Shown one piece after another: positions 42,379-50,421 of a stretch of DNA of 62,986 bases; the stretch's first letter is position 1; every line of letters begins with the position of its first letter. The DNA is from Sphingomonas sp. AR_OL41 (lineage in GTDB: Bacteria; Pseudomonadota; Alphaproteobacteria; Sphingomonadales; Sphingomonadaceae): the NCBI RefSeq assembly GCF_029911635.1, contig NZ_JARYTI010000027.1:1-62986 (forward strand). Reading direction: 5' to 3'. The notes beneath the pieces are model-generated. The model did not search any database. It saw nothing but the letters and a program-made list of their open reading frames with translations, and was not told the origin of the DNA. Position numbers and translations under genes: made by a program.

Positions 42379-43253
42379 GCCAGCAGGCTCCAGGCGCGCG
42401 CGCTTCCGGCGACGAACGCCTGCTGGCTGCCGATCAGCCGGCTTCCCCTCCCACAGGCGCTGATCGCCGCGATGTAGAGTTCTCCCAATGCCGGCTCGGC
42501 GAGCACGAAGATGTCATCCGTGTCGCAGCGACCCTGTGATCTGACCTCATGGCCGATCAGCAGGCCGCTCAGATAGGAACTGTGGTCGAAGCCCGGGCGA
42601 ACGCCCAGCAAGGCCGCCGCCCGGATCTCGAACAGCTGGGTCGCAAGGGCGCCATCCCGCGATCTTGCAACCCCCTCGAGGAAGGCTGCGCCTGCTGTTA
42701 CCGGCCCCGCGACCATTTCGGCCAGCACGCTGCCGCCGCGCAGCAGGGCGTATATTTCGCCCGTCATCGTCGTGGCGAAGGTGACGAGGCGACCCTGCGC
42801 CAGGGTCGCCCATTTGCTGTGGGTCCCGGGCTGACAGACGATCGCGTCCCGCGGCACGAGACCGGCGACAACGGCACCGAGAAACTGGACCTCCTCGCCG
42901 CGCATGACATCCGCACGACCGGGCAGCGCCTGGCAGACGCCCGGCATGATGGCGGTTCGCCCCGGCTCCACCCAATGCGCGCCTGCCGCGAGCTCCTCGA
43001 TGCCGCACGGTGCGGAGACGTAGGGAACCTCGGTCCAGCCGAGGTTCGACCCGACCATTCCGGCCAACAGCATGGGAAGATCGCCAAAAGTTGACCGCAG
43101 GAACGCAAGTTCGCTTTCGAACCCGTGCGGTGCGACGCGCCGAACGCCGGGGCCCGCCAATGCGCTTTGCGCCACGGTCCCGTCCCGTTCGATCCGATAG
43201 ACACGTCGGCTGGTGGTTCCCCAGTCGACGGCCAGAAATGTGTCAGGCGTCAT
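42375..43253 (-). CDS. dgoK: 2-dehydro-3-deoxygalactonokinase
   Basis: A 292-residue kinase with intact family motifs: phosphate-1 DWGTTS (10-15), GMVGSNLGW, SAPCGIEEL, PGTHSKW (142-148), TGEIYALL (164-171), and GLLIGHEV near the C-terminus. It phosphorylates 2-keto-3-deoxygalactonate at C6 for the adjacent aldolase. This copy is probably the true pathway enzyme, since the copy at 27895 has substitutions in several of these motifs. The open frame continues in phase far upstream, into an AlpA-like remnant, but family similarity starts at the ATG at 43253. A palindromic operator candidate lies 34 bp upstream. Confidence 0.95.
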   Translation of the reverse strand: MTPDTFLAVDWGTTSRRVYRIERDGTVAQSALAGPGVRRVAPHGFESELAFLRSTFGDLPMLLAGMVGSNLGWTEVPYVSAPCGIEELAAGAHWVEPGRTAIMPGVCQALPGRADVMRGEEVQFLGAVVAGLVPRDAIVCQPGTHSKWATLAQGRLVTFATTMTGEIYALLRGGSVLAEMVAGPVTAGAAFLEGVARSRDGALATQLFEIRAAALLGVRPGFDHSSYLSGLLIGHEVRSQGRCDTDDIFVLAEPALGELYIAAISACGRGSRLIGSQQAFVAGSARAWSLLA

Positions 43254-43286
43254 GTTCAGCCACCGTGTCGCGAAAGGTCTGCGCAA

Positions 43287-43307
43287 TAGTGCTAATATAG
43301 CACTATG
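43287..43307. promoter_or_regulatory. Perfect inverted repeat upstream of dgoK-dgoA
   Basis: Arms ATAGTGCTA (43287-43295) and TAGCACTAT (43299-43307) with a 3-bp spacer form a perfect 21-bp dyad. Its core GCTAATATAGC is a perfect match to GCTANNNTAGC found upstream of other carbohydrate genes here. It is placed to control the kinase/aldolase operon. Confidence 0.6.
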
Positions 43308-43370
43308 CAACCGCGCTGCTCGCGGCAATCGTTTCCGACAGTCTGAGGCGCACCAGGGTAAGGAAAACCG

Positions 43371-43547
43371 CGTCGCGATCCCGTTGTTGACCGCTGACGC
43401 GCGCCAGCCGGCGCAGCGCTGCGACAGCGCGACCCGTCGGGAGAAAGTGCCTTCGCCGACCTTGCGGTAGAGCGTCGATCGGCTGAGCCCGGTGCGCTCG
43501 AGTACGGACTTGCTGCTGAGGATGCGGTCCGGCGTGTCGCTCCTGAT
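43371..43547 (-). pseudogene. Decayed AlpA-family phage/ICE regulator
   Basis: The translated segment reads DRILSSKSVLERTGLSRSTLY, then RKVGEGTFSRR and CAGWRASAVN, the helix-turn-helix core of AlpA/prophage-regulatory proteins, nearly complete. The expected start (M-R-S-D-T-P-D-R-I-L in relatives) is ATC here at 43547, and no ATG, GTG or TTG lies in frame close upstream. At the other end the usual C-terminus is lost and the frame runs on into dgoK. It is probably a relic of an integrated element, or an AlpA gene using a non-standard start. Confidence 0.65.
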
Positions 43548-43932
43548 GGTCTGGTCCTGGGTCCTTTGCGATCTAATGGCGCCCGGCGAACGACCATAGG
43601 ATCGCCTGGCATCCCTGCGGATGAGCGATGCGCGCCGGGTTTGGGATCGGCGGTAACGACAAGGACTGGCGTCGTTTGAGGAGGCGGCTTCTGCCTCAGC
43701 GCGCCTGTGCTCCATCGCGCCGCGCGGGGCCGCGCCGCCGACGGCGAGCCGATGGCTGGTGCCGTGACGGCCGGGCAGACGGTTCAATGCACGCTATGCG
43801 CCGCGTTTCGAGATCCGCGATGCAGCATTGCACCGGCCCGGCGTGCGTGTCGCCGTCCTGCAGGCGCGGGTCGAGCAGGTCTGCCCGACAGGGTTCGCGC
43901 CGAGCGACCAGGTCGCGCGGCGCGCGTTACGA

Positions 43933-44433
43933 TCAGGCGCCGTTGGGCTTGCGCGGGGCGCGTGCCGGTTTGGCGGCCGCAGCGGCGTTCGGCGTCGCGG
44001 CGCGCGCGGCGCGGCCCTTCTGGCCGAGGCCGATCTTGTGCGCCATCGCCCGGCGCGCCTCCGAATAACTCTCGGCGACCATCGGATAATCGGCCTTGAG
44101 GTTGTAGCGCTCACGATATTGCTCGGGCGTCAGGCCGTGACCCGACAGATGGCGCTTGAGCGTCCTGTAGGGCTTGCCGTCGATCATCGAGATGATGTGA
44201 TCCTTCGACGCGAGCGACTTTCTCGCGGTGACCGCCGGCATGTGTTCGGTGACGGGTGCCTCGGCCGTTGCCGCGGGTGCTGCCGGCGATGCAAGGTCGT
44301 TCACCGCCTGGTGCATCTTGGCCAGGAACGCGGGCACCTCGTCGGCAGTGGCGCGCGTGTTGGGATTGGACAGCCAGGCGATGGTCAATTCGGTCGCCAG
44401 TTCCACCGCATTCAGTGTAGCTTCGTCGCTCAT
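43933..44433 (-). CDS. MucR family transcriptional regulator
   Basis: A 166-residue Ros/MucR-type regulator. The C-terminal DNA-binding region is clear (SMIDGKPYRTLKRHLSGHGLTPEQYRERYNL), preceded by an N-terminal oligomerisation helix (LNAVELATELTIAWLSNPN) and an Ala/Pro-rich linker, and ends in a basic Lys/Arg/Ala tail. The zinc-finger cysteines of classical Ros are absent here (SMIDG in place of CLEDG), as in some alphaproteobacterial members. MucR proteins act as H-NS-like silencers, often of acquired AT-rich genes, and could affect the neighbouring island. The ATG at 44433 was chosen over 44487 for family fit. Confidence 0.92.
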   Translation of the reverse strand: MSDEATLNAVELATELTIAWLSNPNTRATADEVPAFLAKMHQAVNDLASPAAPAATAEAPVTEHMPAVTARKSLASKDHIISMIDGKPYRTLKRHLSGHGLTPEQYRERYNLKADYPMVAESYSEARRAMAHKIGLGQKGRAARAATPNAAAAAKPARAPRKPNGA

Positions 44434-44521
44434 AATATCTCCTGCGGCATTTTCGCTTTTGCGTTGCATCATGCGAAGTACCGCCACATTGATTGTTTTG
44501 CCAAATCTGGCAATTGCGCGC

Positions 44522-44743
44522 CTACGCTGATTGGGTAGATTGTCCAGTCGCGAACCCCCGCTTGCCGCGTCGATGCGACAGCAACAGACTGTTTTCGCGC
44601 GGTTCGCTCAGCAATAGCGTGGTCGCCTGGAGCCGCGATCCGAAGATCACGGCGCAATCATCCTCGGTGGAACCTTCGATTCCGGACTTGGCGACCAGCG
44701 CTCCGGGCTCGATCAATTGTCGGGTGCGCTCGCGGTGCTTCAT
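44522..44743 (-). CDS. TraD-like small conjugal protein, possibly degenerate
   Basis: A 73-residue basic protein. RERTRQLIEPGALVAKSGI, the DDCAVIFG segment and the RRGKRGFA ending resemble the small TraD proteins coded next to relaxase genes in alphaproteobacterial conjugative elements, which usually read R-x-LIELGGLV-x-KAG...DDRA-x-I-x-GALL. The middle part (RLQATTLLLSEPREN) diverges from that pattern, and no relaxase gene accompanies it, so it may be a relic. The assignment rests on remembered patterns. Confidence 0.45.
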   Translation of the reverse strand: MKHRERTRQLIEPGALVAKSGIEGSTEDDCAVIFGSRLQATTLLLSEPRENSLLLSHRRGKRGFATGQSTQSA

Positions 44744-45120
44744 GCCACAGCCCCGTGTGTCATGTCTGCGCGCCGCGCCGTGCCGGCACGCTATGGCGTA
44801 CCTGTCTCAACCGCGGCCGCCGGATGACCTGCGGGCCGAGCTTTGGCGAGCGTCACGACGATGGGTGTGGGCCTCGCAAGGAGAGGATGTTCCACGGTCC
44901 CGTTACCGATCGCGCAGCGTCGCTGCGCCGCTGACCGACGGGTGCGGGCGCCGAAAATTGTCGCAAGCTGCCGCTTTGGTAGCGGCGTGCGCATCGCCGC
45001 ATCACCGGGTCCGGGGGAAATCGTCCGGCCGCGCATTGTTCGCGCGCTTTGGCCTCGACCGACCGGCCGCGCGGGATTCCCCATGGGAAATCCAGAGTGA
45101 GAGCGACGCCGTCCCGGCCG
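44744..45120. other. Gap before the mobile-element core
   Basis: About 380 bp with open but unrecognised frames on both strands. It separates the TraD-like relic from the structured leader and metallopeptidase gene that begin the plus-strand core. Confidence 0.4.
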
Positions 45121-45167
45121 TGACGGGTTGAGGGCGGCGAGAGAGGTCGCGCCCGCCTGTCACGGAG
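45121..45167 (+). ncRNA. Structured 5' leader, copy A
   Basis: Outer stem TGACGGG (45121-45127) with CCTGTCA (45156-45162), one G-U pair; inner hairpin GGGCG-g-CGA / TCG-CGCCC closing on loop GAGAGG. GGAG (45164-45167) follows the outer stem at once and the ATG is at 45175. The same two-tier fold with different stem bases occurs in front of two further genes of this block (copies B and C). Confidence 0.6.
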
Positions 45168-45174
45168 ACGCGTG

Positions 45175-45954
45175 ATGGCCACGACCCTGTCCTTTCTGAC
45201 GGACCCTGCATATCGACCGGTGCTTCGCCACGGTCCCGCAACTCTCGTCGCGTCGCTCGCGCTCGGCACGGCGCCATGGCTGGAGCGGGATTGGCTTGCT
45301 TCGGTCGGCGCGCTCCCCGACAATTTTGCGGTGTCCGGGCGGCCGGGTGGCGGGGAGCCCTTCCACGAGCTCTTCGCCGCCACCGGCATGGACTGCTGCC
45401 TCGGTGCGGCGATCACCTTCTACAGTCCGTTCGACGACATGATCCATCTGACCAGCTGGACCGAGGCGGAGAGCGCGCGTTTTTACCGCGATTGGGTCCA
45501 TGAACTGACCCATGCGACGGGGCATCCCTCGCGGCTCGGTCGCGATCTTCCCGGGGTCTGCGGATCCGTCTTCCACGGCATGGAGGATCTGATTGCCGAG
45601 ATCGCCGCGGCGATCGTCTGTCTCGATCTCGGGATCAGTCCCGGTCTGCGCCATCCGGCATGCTGCCCGGTCTGGATCGCGCTGCTGCGGGCCGAGCCAC
45701 AGGCCTTTGCCTGTGCGGTACGGCATGCGCGCGAGGCTGCAGCCTACCTCTTCCACCGCCGTGACCTCCAGGCCGAGGCCTATGCCCGGCTCGCGGCAGA
45801 GGAATTGCAGGCCGTGCGGGCGGAGCGCGCGCGCGACGCGGTGGCGCGCCGTCCGGGGTGGCTGGCGGAGAGGGAGAGAGGGGCGCTGCGCTGTGCGACG
45901 GTGAGGAGGTTGGGAGAGAGGTCTCCCGCGCACTGTCCTGGAGGCAGCCTGTGA
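45175..45954 (+). CDS. ArdC-like zincin metallopeptidase-domain protein
   Basis: A 259-residue protein with an MPTase/ArdC-type zincin domain: H109-E-L-T-H113 in WVHELTHATGH, an additional His117, and the downstream Glu in MEDLIAEIAAAI (about residue 142) as third ligand. ArdC proteins protect incoming plasmid DNA against restriction and usually also carry an N-terminal single-strand-DNA-binding domain. Here the N-terminal part is short and not clearly that domain. It is the first gene of the plus-strand mobile core, with a structured leader and GGAG ahead of the ATG. Its last codons contain leader copy C, and the stop overlaps the DUF932 start (GTGA). Confidence 0.8.
   Translation: MATTLSFLTDPAYRPVLRHGPATLVASLALGTAPWLERDWLASVGALPDNFAVSGRPGGGEPFHELFAATGMDCCLGAAITFYSPFDDMIHLTSWTEAESARFYRDWVHELTHATGHPSRLGRDLPGVCGSVFHGMEDLIAEIAAAIVCLDLGISPGLRHPACCPVWIALLRAEPQAFACAVRHAREAAAYLFHRRDLQAEAYARLAAEELQAVRAERARDAVARRPGWLAERERGALRCATVRRLGERSPAHCPGGSL
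45897..45944 (+). ncRNA. Structured leader, copy C (inside the metallopeptidase 3' end)
   Basis: Outer stem GACGGTG (45897-45903) with CACTGTC (45931-45937), one G-U pair; inner hairpin GGGAGA / TCTCCC over the GAGAGG element. GGAGG at 45940-45944 lies just beyond the stem, and the GTG start of the DUF932 gene is at 45951. The copy overlaps coding sequence, so its fold has been kept within a reading frame. Confidence 0.55.
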
Positions 45955-46697
45955 CACGTCTTTCTGTTCTGGATGCGCGCCGCGACGGCGCGCCGGTCGG
46001 TGCCGGCTACAAGGTGGATATTTCGCGCGGCCGGCATATCGGGCGGGTGGCGTCGGAATGGTTTTCGCGCCCCGACGACGAGCGGTTCCTGTCGCTCACC
46101 GCGCTGTACGAGGCGGTGAAGGGCCGGGCCGATCGCGCCACCACCTGCACCGTCGAAACCCGGGACATTCGCGTCGAAGCCCGGCGCGACGATCCCGATA
46201 CGCTGTCGTTGATCATGCCCGGCCGCGCCGCGCGGATCGATCCGACCAACTGGTCGTTCGGCCAGCTGTGCAGCCTGGTCGGTGCGCCGGCGGGCTATCT
46301 CCGCCATTTGCCCGCCCCCCTGTCGGCGATCAACCTGCAGCATGGCCTGCAAAGCCATCGTGGCGAACTGGTCAAGACGCTGGAGGCCGACGAGGGCCGC
46401 GTCGAGCTGCGCGCCGCGACCGGGCCCGATTATGGGCGCATCTGGGACCATGAGCTGGTCGCCGCGGTGATGAATATCGCAGGCGACGGGACCGGCGACA
46501 CCCGTTGGAAAATTCCGGGCATGCTCGACTGGTCGACCATGACGCACAACCCGTTTGTCGAGGTGACCCGGGACAGCACGACGCTCTACGCCAGCGATCG
46601 CGATGTCTTCCTGTTCCTGGTCGACGACGCCCATCCGATCGAGGCGGGGCGCTTGCCCAATGGCGACCCGGACCTGTTCTTTCGCGGCTTCTATTGC
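45951..46697 (+). CDS. DUF932 phage/plasmid-like protein, 5' exon
   Basis: The first 249 codons of a DUF932 protein, starting at GTG 45951 with GGAGG upstream. Family patterns are RGRHIGRVASEWFSRPDDERFLSL, INLQHGLQSHRGELVKTLE, YGRIWDHELVAAV, and DRDVFLFLVDD. The frame stops being family-like after FFRGFYC at 46697, where a group II intron begins (GTGCG); unspliced translation would end after nine foreign codons at 46724. Joined to the 3' exon at 49259 it gives FFRGFYC-WNSEVGSK, the family sequence without a gap. DUF932 proteins are common on plasmids and integrative elements, but their role is unknown. Confidence 0.9.
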
Positions 46698-47313
46698 GTG
46701 CGCCGTGAGCGCTGTTTTCATTGAGTACGGTCACTGACCGTCGGTCGAACTGGAAATGACCGTGCCCACCCGACTTACCTCGACTGGTAACAGTTGCAAC
46801 CGGGGAAACCCGGCGGGGGACAATAGCATGTCGGGAGCAAGGCCGTTCCCCATCCTGCCATTTGGGATGGGGCGTGGTCAGGGCAAGGTGCGAAGGGTGA
46901 AAGCTGAATTGCCTGAACCTCAGACTTGGGACTTGAAGCCGGTGGCGCTACAACAATGGCTAAGGTGGCGTCGGACGACGGTGGCGGTGACAGCAGTACA
47001 CCGATCCACGATCCAGTCGCGTCCCCCACTCCCTGCTCGGGAGCAAAGGTCGAACGAGGCACCCTCCCGCACCGTATCTCATGATTACGGACATCACGGG
47101 ATCGTCTCTGTGGGCTATCTCCATAGTCCCACGTGGCGACGGAGCCGTCATATTAGCCAAACGCCCGGGGTAATGCCCGGGACAGCCGCGACATTGCGGA
47201 CGGTCAAGGTTGAAACGAACCGGGAAACCGGAACGGGGATGCCCGCTGACCGGGTGAAGGACGGCGCTTCCGACAGGACGACTAAACCTTAGGATGACAT
47301 TGGAGGTACGCTG

Positions 47314-49185
47314 ATGCGAACCGAAGTCGTGGAAAGGCGGTTATCCTCTCTTGCCGATCTGTCGCGGCAGGGGAAACGGATCAACGGTCTGTTTCGCCTT
47401 CTGGCCTGTCCCACAATCTGGGAAACGGCCTATGAGGCGATCGCCCCCAACAAGGGCAGTCTGACGCCCGGCATTGACCCCAAAAATACGCTCGACGGCA
47501 TTTCGCTGGCGAGAATCGAGGGGCTGATGGCTCGGGTAATGGACGGGACCTACCGTTTCTCTCCGGTCCGGCGGGTCAATATCCCCAAACCCAACGGGAA
47601 AACACGCCCGTTGGGGCTTCCGACCGCCGACGACAAGCTCGTGCAGGCAGCGGTGAAGCTGGTTCTTGAGCAAATCTATGAGCCGGTTTTCTCCGAACGC
47701 TCGCATGGCTTTCGTCCGGGACACTCGTGTCACACCGCGCTGGATCATATCCAGGGCACATGGCATGGGGTGGTGTGGCTGGTTGAGGTCGATGTCGAGG
47801 GATTCTTCGACAATATCGACCATGACATCCTCCTGAGGCTGCTGGAAAAGCGTATCGACGATGCGCGGTTCCTCAAGCTGATAAAGGGGATGCTCAAAGC
47901 CGGCTACATGGCCGATTGGCGCTGGCACGCAACGTTTAGCGGCACGCCACAGGGCGGGGTGATCTCACCTCTCCTTGCCAACATCTACCTCCATGAACTC
48001 GATGAGTTCATGGAAACCTGCCGGTTGCGGTTCGACCGCGGTCAGACGAGGAAGGTCAATCCGGATTACAGTCGGCTACAATCGCGGGCCAATTATTATC
48101 GACGGTACCGCATTCCGGCGTTGCGCGCGCAGGGTGACGAACCCGAGGTGCAAAAATGTCTGGCAAAGGTCGAGGAGCTACTTACCGCTGCGCGTTCCCT
48201 GCCGTCCAAGGATCTATCCGATCCCGGCTTCCGCCGACTGCGATACGTCCGATACGCCGATGATTTCCTCATCGGTGTGATCGGCACCAAGCAGGAGGCC
48301 CGAGACGTGATGGACGAGGTGAAGGGCTATTTGGCCCAAAATCTCGGCCTGAGAACATCGGAACAGAAGAGCGGCATTCGCAAGGCGGACGATGGGGCAT
48401 CCTTCCTGGGATATACCGTGCGCACCCACACGTCAGGGCGGGTTCAACGCCAGACGTACAGGTCGCGACCGGTCCTGAAACGGGATGCCGCACGGTCGAT
48501 CCAGCATCATGCACCAATTGCAAAGCTGGCGGCATTCGCCGAGCAACACCGGCTCGGCAATCTTTACGAGAACCGGGGCACGCACCGCCCCGAACTGGCC
48601 TACAGTTCGGACGCGGAAATCATCGTGCTCTATAACTCGTGGATGCGTGGCTTGGCGGAATATTACAAGCTGGGCACCTGCTGGAAAGATGAACTCTCAC
48701 GAGTTTATCATATCTGGTGGTTCAGTCTGGTGAAGACGCTGGCGTGCAAGCACAAATGCAGCATCGCACACGTCTGTGATAAACTGCTGTCCGTCGTCGA
48801 TGGGGACCAAGGTCTATGGTTTGAGGCGAACGAACGTCGCCGCTTCGTGCGGGTGTTCAAACTGAAGCACATCCGGACAGATCGCATCAATCGCGACAGT
48901 CGCGTCGATCAGGGAAGGGCACGTCCCATTCACCTGACGACCACAGACTGGCTGGATCGCCTCCGGGCGAGCCATTGCGAAGCCTGCGGTCCTACGGATG
49001 AGCCGCTGGAGGTTCACCATGCGCGCAGACTCAGCGACGTTGCCCATCTGTCGCTCATGGCGCGGATGCGGTCGGCACGGCACCGGAAACGGATCGTGCT
49101 GTGCCGCCCGTGTCACTACGCGCTGCATACGGGCACGCTTCAGGCCCGATTGGACCACAGGAGGTTGGAAGTAGAAGCCGGATGA
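47314..49185 (+). CDS. ltrA: Group II intron-encoded protein (RT/maturase/HNH), intron 1
   Basis: A 623-residue multifunctional protein. The reverse transcriptase covers about residues 20-380 (INIPKPNGKTRPLGLPTADD, FSERSHGFRPGHSCHTALD, DVEGFFDNIDH, GTPQGGVISPLLANIYLHELD) with the catalytic Y314-A-D-D. A maturase domain X follows, then an HNH endonuclease at the end (CEACG, LEVHHARRL, VLCRPCHYALH). It helps splicing and drives target-primed insertion of the intron. GGAGG precedes the ATG at 47314. All core motifs look intact, so it may be active. Confidence 0.96.
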   Translation: MRTEVVERRLSSLADLSRQGKRINGLFRLLACPTIWETAYEAIAPNKGSLTPGIDPKNTLDGISLARIEGLMARVMDGTYRFSPVRRVNIPKPNGKTRPLGLPTADDKLVQAAVKLVLEQIYEPVFSERSHGFRPGHSCHTALDHIQGTWHGVVWLVEVDVEGFFDNIDHDILLRLLEKRIDDARFLKLIKGMLKAGYMADWRWHATFSGTPQGGVISPLLANIYLHELDEFMETCRLRFDRGQTRKVNPDYSRLQSRANYYRRYRIPALRAQGDEPEVQKCLAKVEELLTAARSLPSKDLSDPGFRRLRYVRYADDFLIGVIGTKQEARDVMDEVKGYLAQNLGLRTSEQKSGIRKADDGASFLGYTVRTHTSGRVQRQTYRSRPVLKRDAARSIQHHAPIAKLAAFAEQHRLGNLYENRGTHRPELAYSSDAEIIVLYNSWMRGLAEYYKLGTCWKDELSRVYHIWWFSLVKTLACKHKCSIAHVCDKLLSVVDGDQGLWFEANERRRFVRVFKLKHIRTDRINRDSRVDQGRARPIHLTTTDWLDRLRASHCEACGPTDEPLEVHHARRLSDVAHLSLMARMRSARHRKRIVLCRPCHYALHTGTLQARLDHRRLEVEAG

Positions 49186-49208
49186 TGTGAAAGCATCAAG
49201 TCCGGTTT
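49175..49208 (+). ncRNA. Group II intron 1 domain V
   Basis: A 34-nt helix of the domain V pattern: AAGCCGGATG ... GAAA tetraloop region ... CAAGTCCGGTTT, with the AGC catalytic triad near the 5' side. It overlaps the last codons and stop of the intron-encoded protein gene, as also seen in intron 2. Confidence 0.85.
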
Positions 49209-49258
49209 CGTGGGAGGGGAAGAGAGTATCCGTTCAGGAGCTTTCGCCCCTACCCGAC

Positions 49259-49717
49259 TGGAACAGCGAGGTCGGCTCGAAAGCGCTGGGCATCGCCAGC
49301 TTCTACCTTCGCGCGGTGTGCATGAACCGCAATATCTGGGGCGCGCAGGGCTTCGAGGAAATCAGCATCCGGCACAGCAAGTTCGCCGCCAGCCGCTTCG
49401 CGCACGAGGCCGCGCCGGCACTGGAGACCTTCGCGACCTCCTCGCCCGCCCCCTTTGTCGACGGCATCAGGGCGGCGCGCGAGGCGATCGTCGCGCGGAC
49501 CGACGAGGATCGCCATGACTTTCTGCGGCGGCGTGGCTTCTCGCGTGCCGACACGGCGAAGGTGATCGCGACGGTATTGTCGGAAGAGGGCCGGCCGGCG
49601 GAATCGATCTTCGATTTCGTGCAGGGGATCACGGCGATCGCCCGCACACGTCCGCATCAGGATCTGCGGCTCGAACTGGAGGGCAGGGCAGCCAGGATCC
49701 TCGCCGGGGTCGGATAG
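49259..49717 (+). CDS. DUF932 phage/plasmid-like protein, 3' exon
   Basis: The last 152 codons of the DUF932 protein: WNSEVGSKALGIASFYLRAVCMNR, IWGAQGFEEISIRHSKFAASRF, and a C-terminal helical part (DFVQGITAIARTRPHQD). It has no start of its own near 49259; the apparent ATG upstream lies in intron sequence. With exon 1 the full protein is about 401 residues, the usual length for the family, and there is no frameshift or stop in either exon. Confidence 0.9.
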   Translation, partial: WNSEVGSKALGIASFYLRAVCMNRNIWGAQGFEEISIRHSKFAASRFAHEAAPALETFATSSPAPFVDGIRAAREAIVARTDEDRHDFLRRRGFSRADTAKVIATVLSEEGRPAESIFDFVQGITAIARTRPHQDLRLELEGRAARILAGVG

Positions 49718-49804
49718 CGCGCGGCGCGCTCCGTCCCACCAGGCGCGGGACGCTCTGCCTGGCGTGGCCGTCTCCCAAGAGGGAGGGGGCCGCGCCTTGT
49801 CGCG

Positions 49805-49853
49805 TGACGGGTTGAAGGTCGGGAGAGAGGCTCCCGGCGGACCCGTCACGGAG
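49805..49853 (+). ncRNA. Structured 5' leader, copy B
   Basis: Outer stem TGACGGGT (49805-49812) with ACCCGTCA (49841-49848), eight perfect pairs; inner hairpin CGGGAG / CTCCCG with the GAGAGG element in and next to the loop. GGAG at 49850-49853 follows directly and the ATG of the ParB-like gene is at 49861. It is the best-paired of the three copies. Confidence 0.65.
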
Positions 49854-49860
49854 AAACGTC

Positions 49861-50421
49861 ATGGGCAAAGCAGCCCCCAAACTCGTCCTGTCGCGTTCGC
49901 AGGACATCCCCTTCGACAGACTGGTGCTGAGCCAGTCCAATGTTCGGGCGATCGATTGCGGCGTGTCGATCGGCGCGCTGGCCGCGGACATTGCGCGCCG
50001 CAGCCTGCTCCAGAGTCTCAATGTCCGTCCCGTGCTCGATGAGGCGGGCGCCGAGACCGGCATGTTCGAGGTGCCGGCAGGCGGTCGACGCTACCGGGCG
50101 CTCGAACTGCTCATCAAACAGAAGAAGTTTGCGAAGGACGGCCCGGTGCCCTGCGTCGTGCGTCTCGTCTCTGGTGACGAGGATCCGAGCGCGGAGGAGG
50201 ACTCGCTCGCCGAGAATATGTTCCGCCAACAGCTTCATCCGCTCGACCAGTTCCGCGCCATGCAGACGCTTGCCGATCAGGGCTCGTCGATCGACGACAT
50301 CGCGGCGCGCTTCATGACCACGCCGGCCGTCGTGCGGCAGCGGCTGAAGCTCGCGTCGGTCGCGCCGGCTTTGTGCGAGATCTATGCCGATGACGGCATG
50401 ACGCTCGAGCAGCTGATGGCG
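49861..50421 (+). CDS. ParB/Spo0J-like protein, 5' exon
   Basis: The first 187 codons of a large ParB-like protein. The ParB/sulfiredoxin-like domain shows the SQSNVRAIDCGVSI start, ParB box-like AGGRRYRALELL, and box II ENMFRQQLHPLDQFRAM; an HTH follows (SSIDDIAARFMTTPAVVRQRLKLASVAP). The frame breaks off after LEQLMA at 50421, where the second group II intron starts with GTGCG. ParB-like proteins of this size on integrative elements bind DNA and may hydrolyse CTP. Start ATG 49861 follows a structured leader. Confidence 0.93.

Larger units (their letters stand above)
46698..49258 (+). mobile_element. Group II intron 1, in the DUF932 gene
   Basis: A 2561-bp sense-oriented intron. The 5' end is GTGCG at 46698, and the 3' end CTACCCGAC at 49250-49258. 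Domain V lies at 49175-49208. Domain VI pairs GGGAGGGG with CCCCTACCC and leaves a bulged A at 49252, six bases from the last intron base, as expected for the branch point. The open frame at 47314-49185 lies in domain IV. Both boundaries fall on codon junctions of the DUF932 gene, so accurate splicing restores it. CAATAG at 46821-46826 can pair with CTATTG at -7 to -2 of the exon as an EBS1 candidate. Confidence 0.93.

Noticed and set aside
46698..49258. Reading the DUF932 and ParB interruptions as pseudogenes
   Set aside because: Both breaks coincide with complete group II introns in sense orientation, and both exon pairs join in frame with no lost residues.
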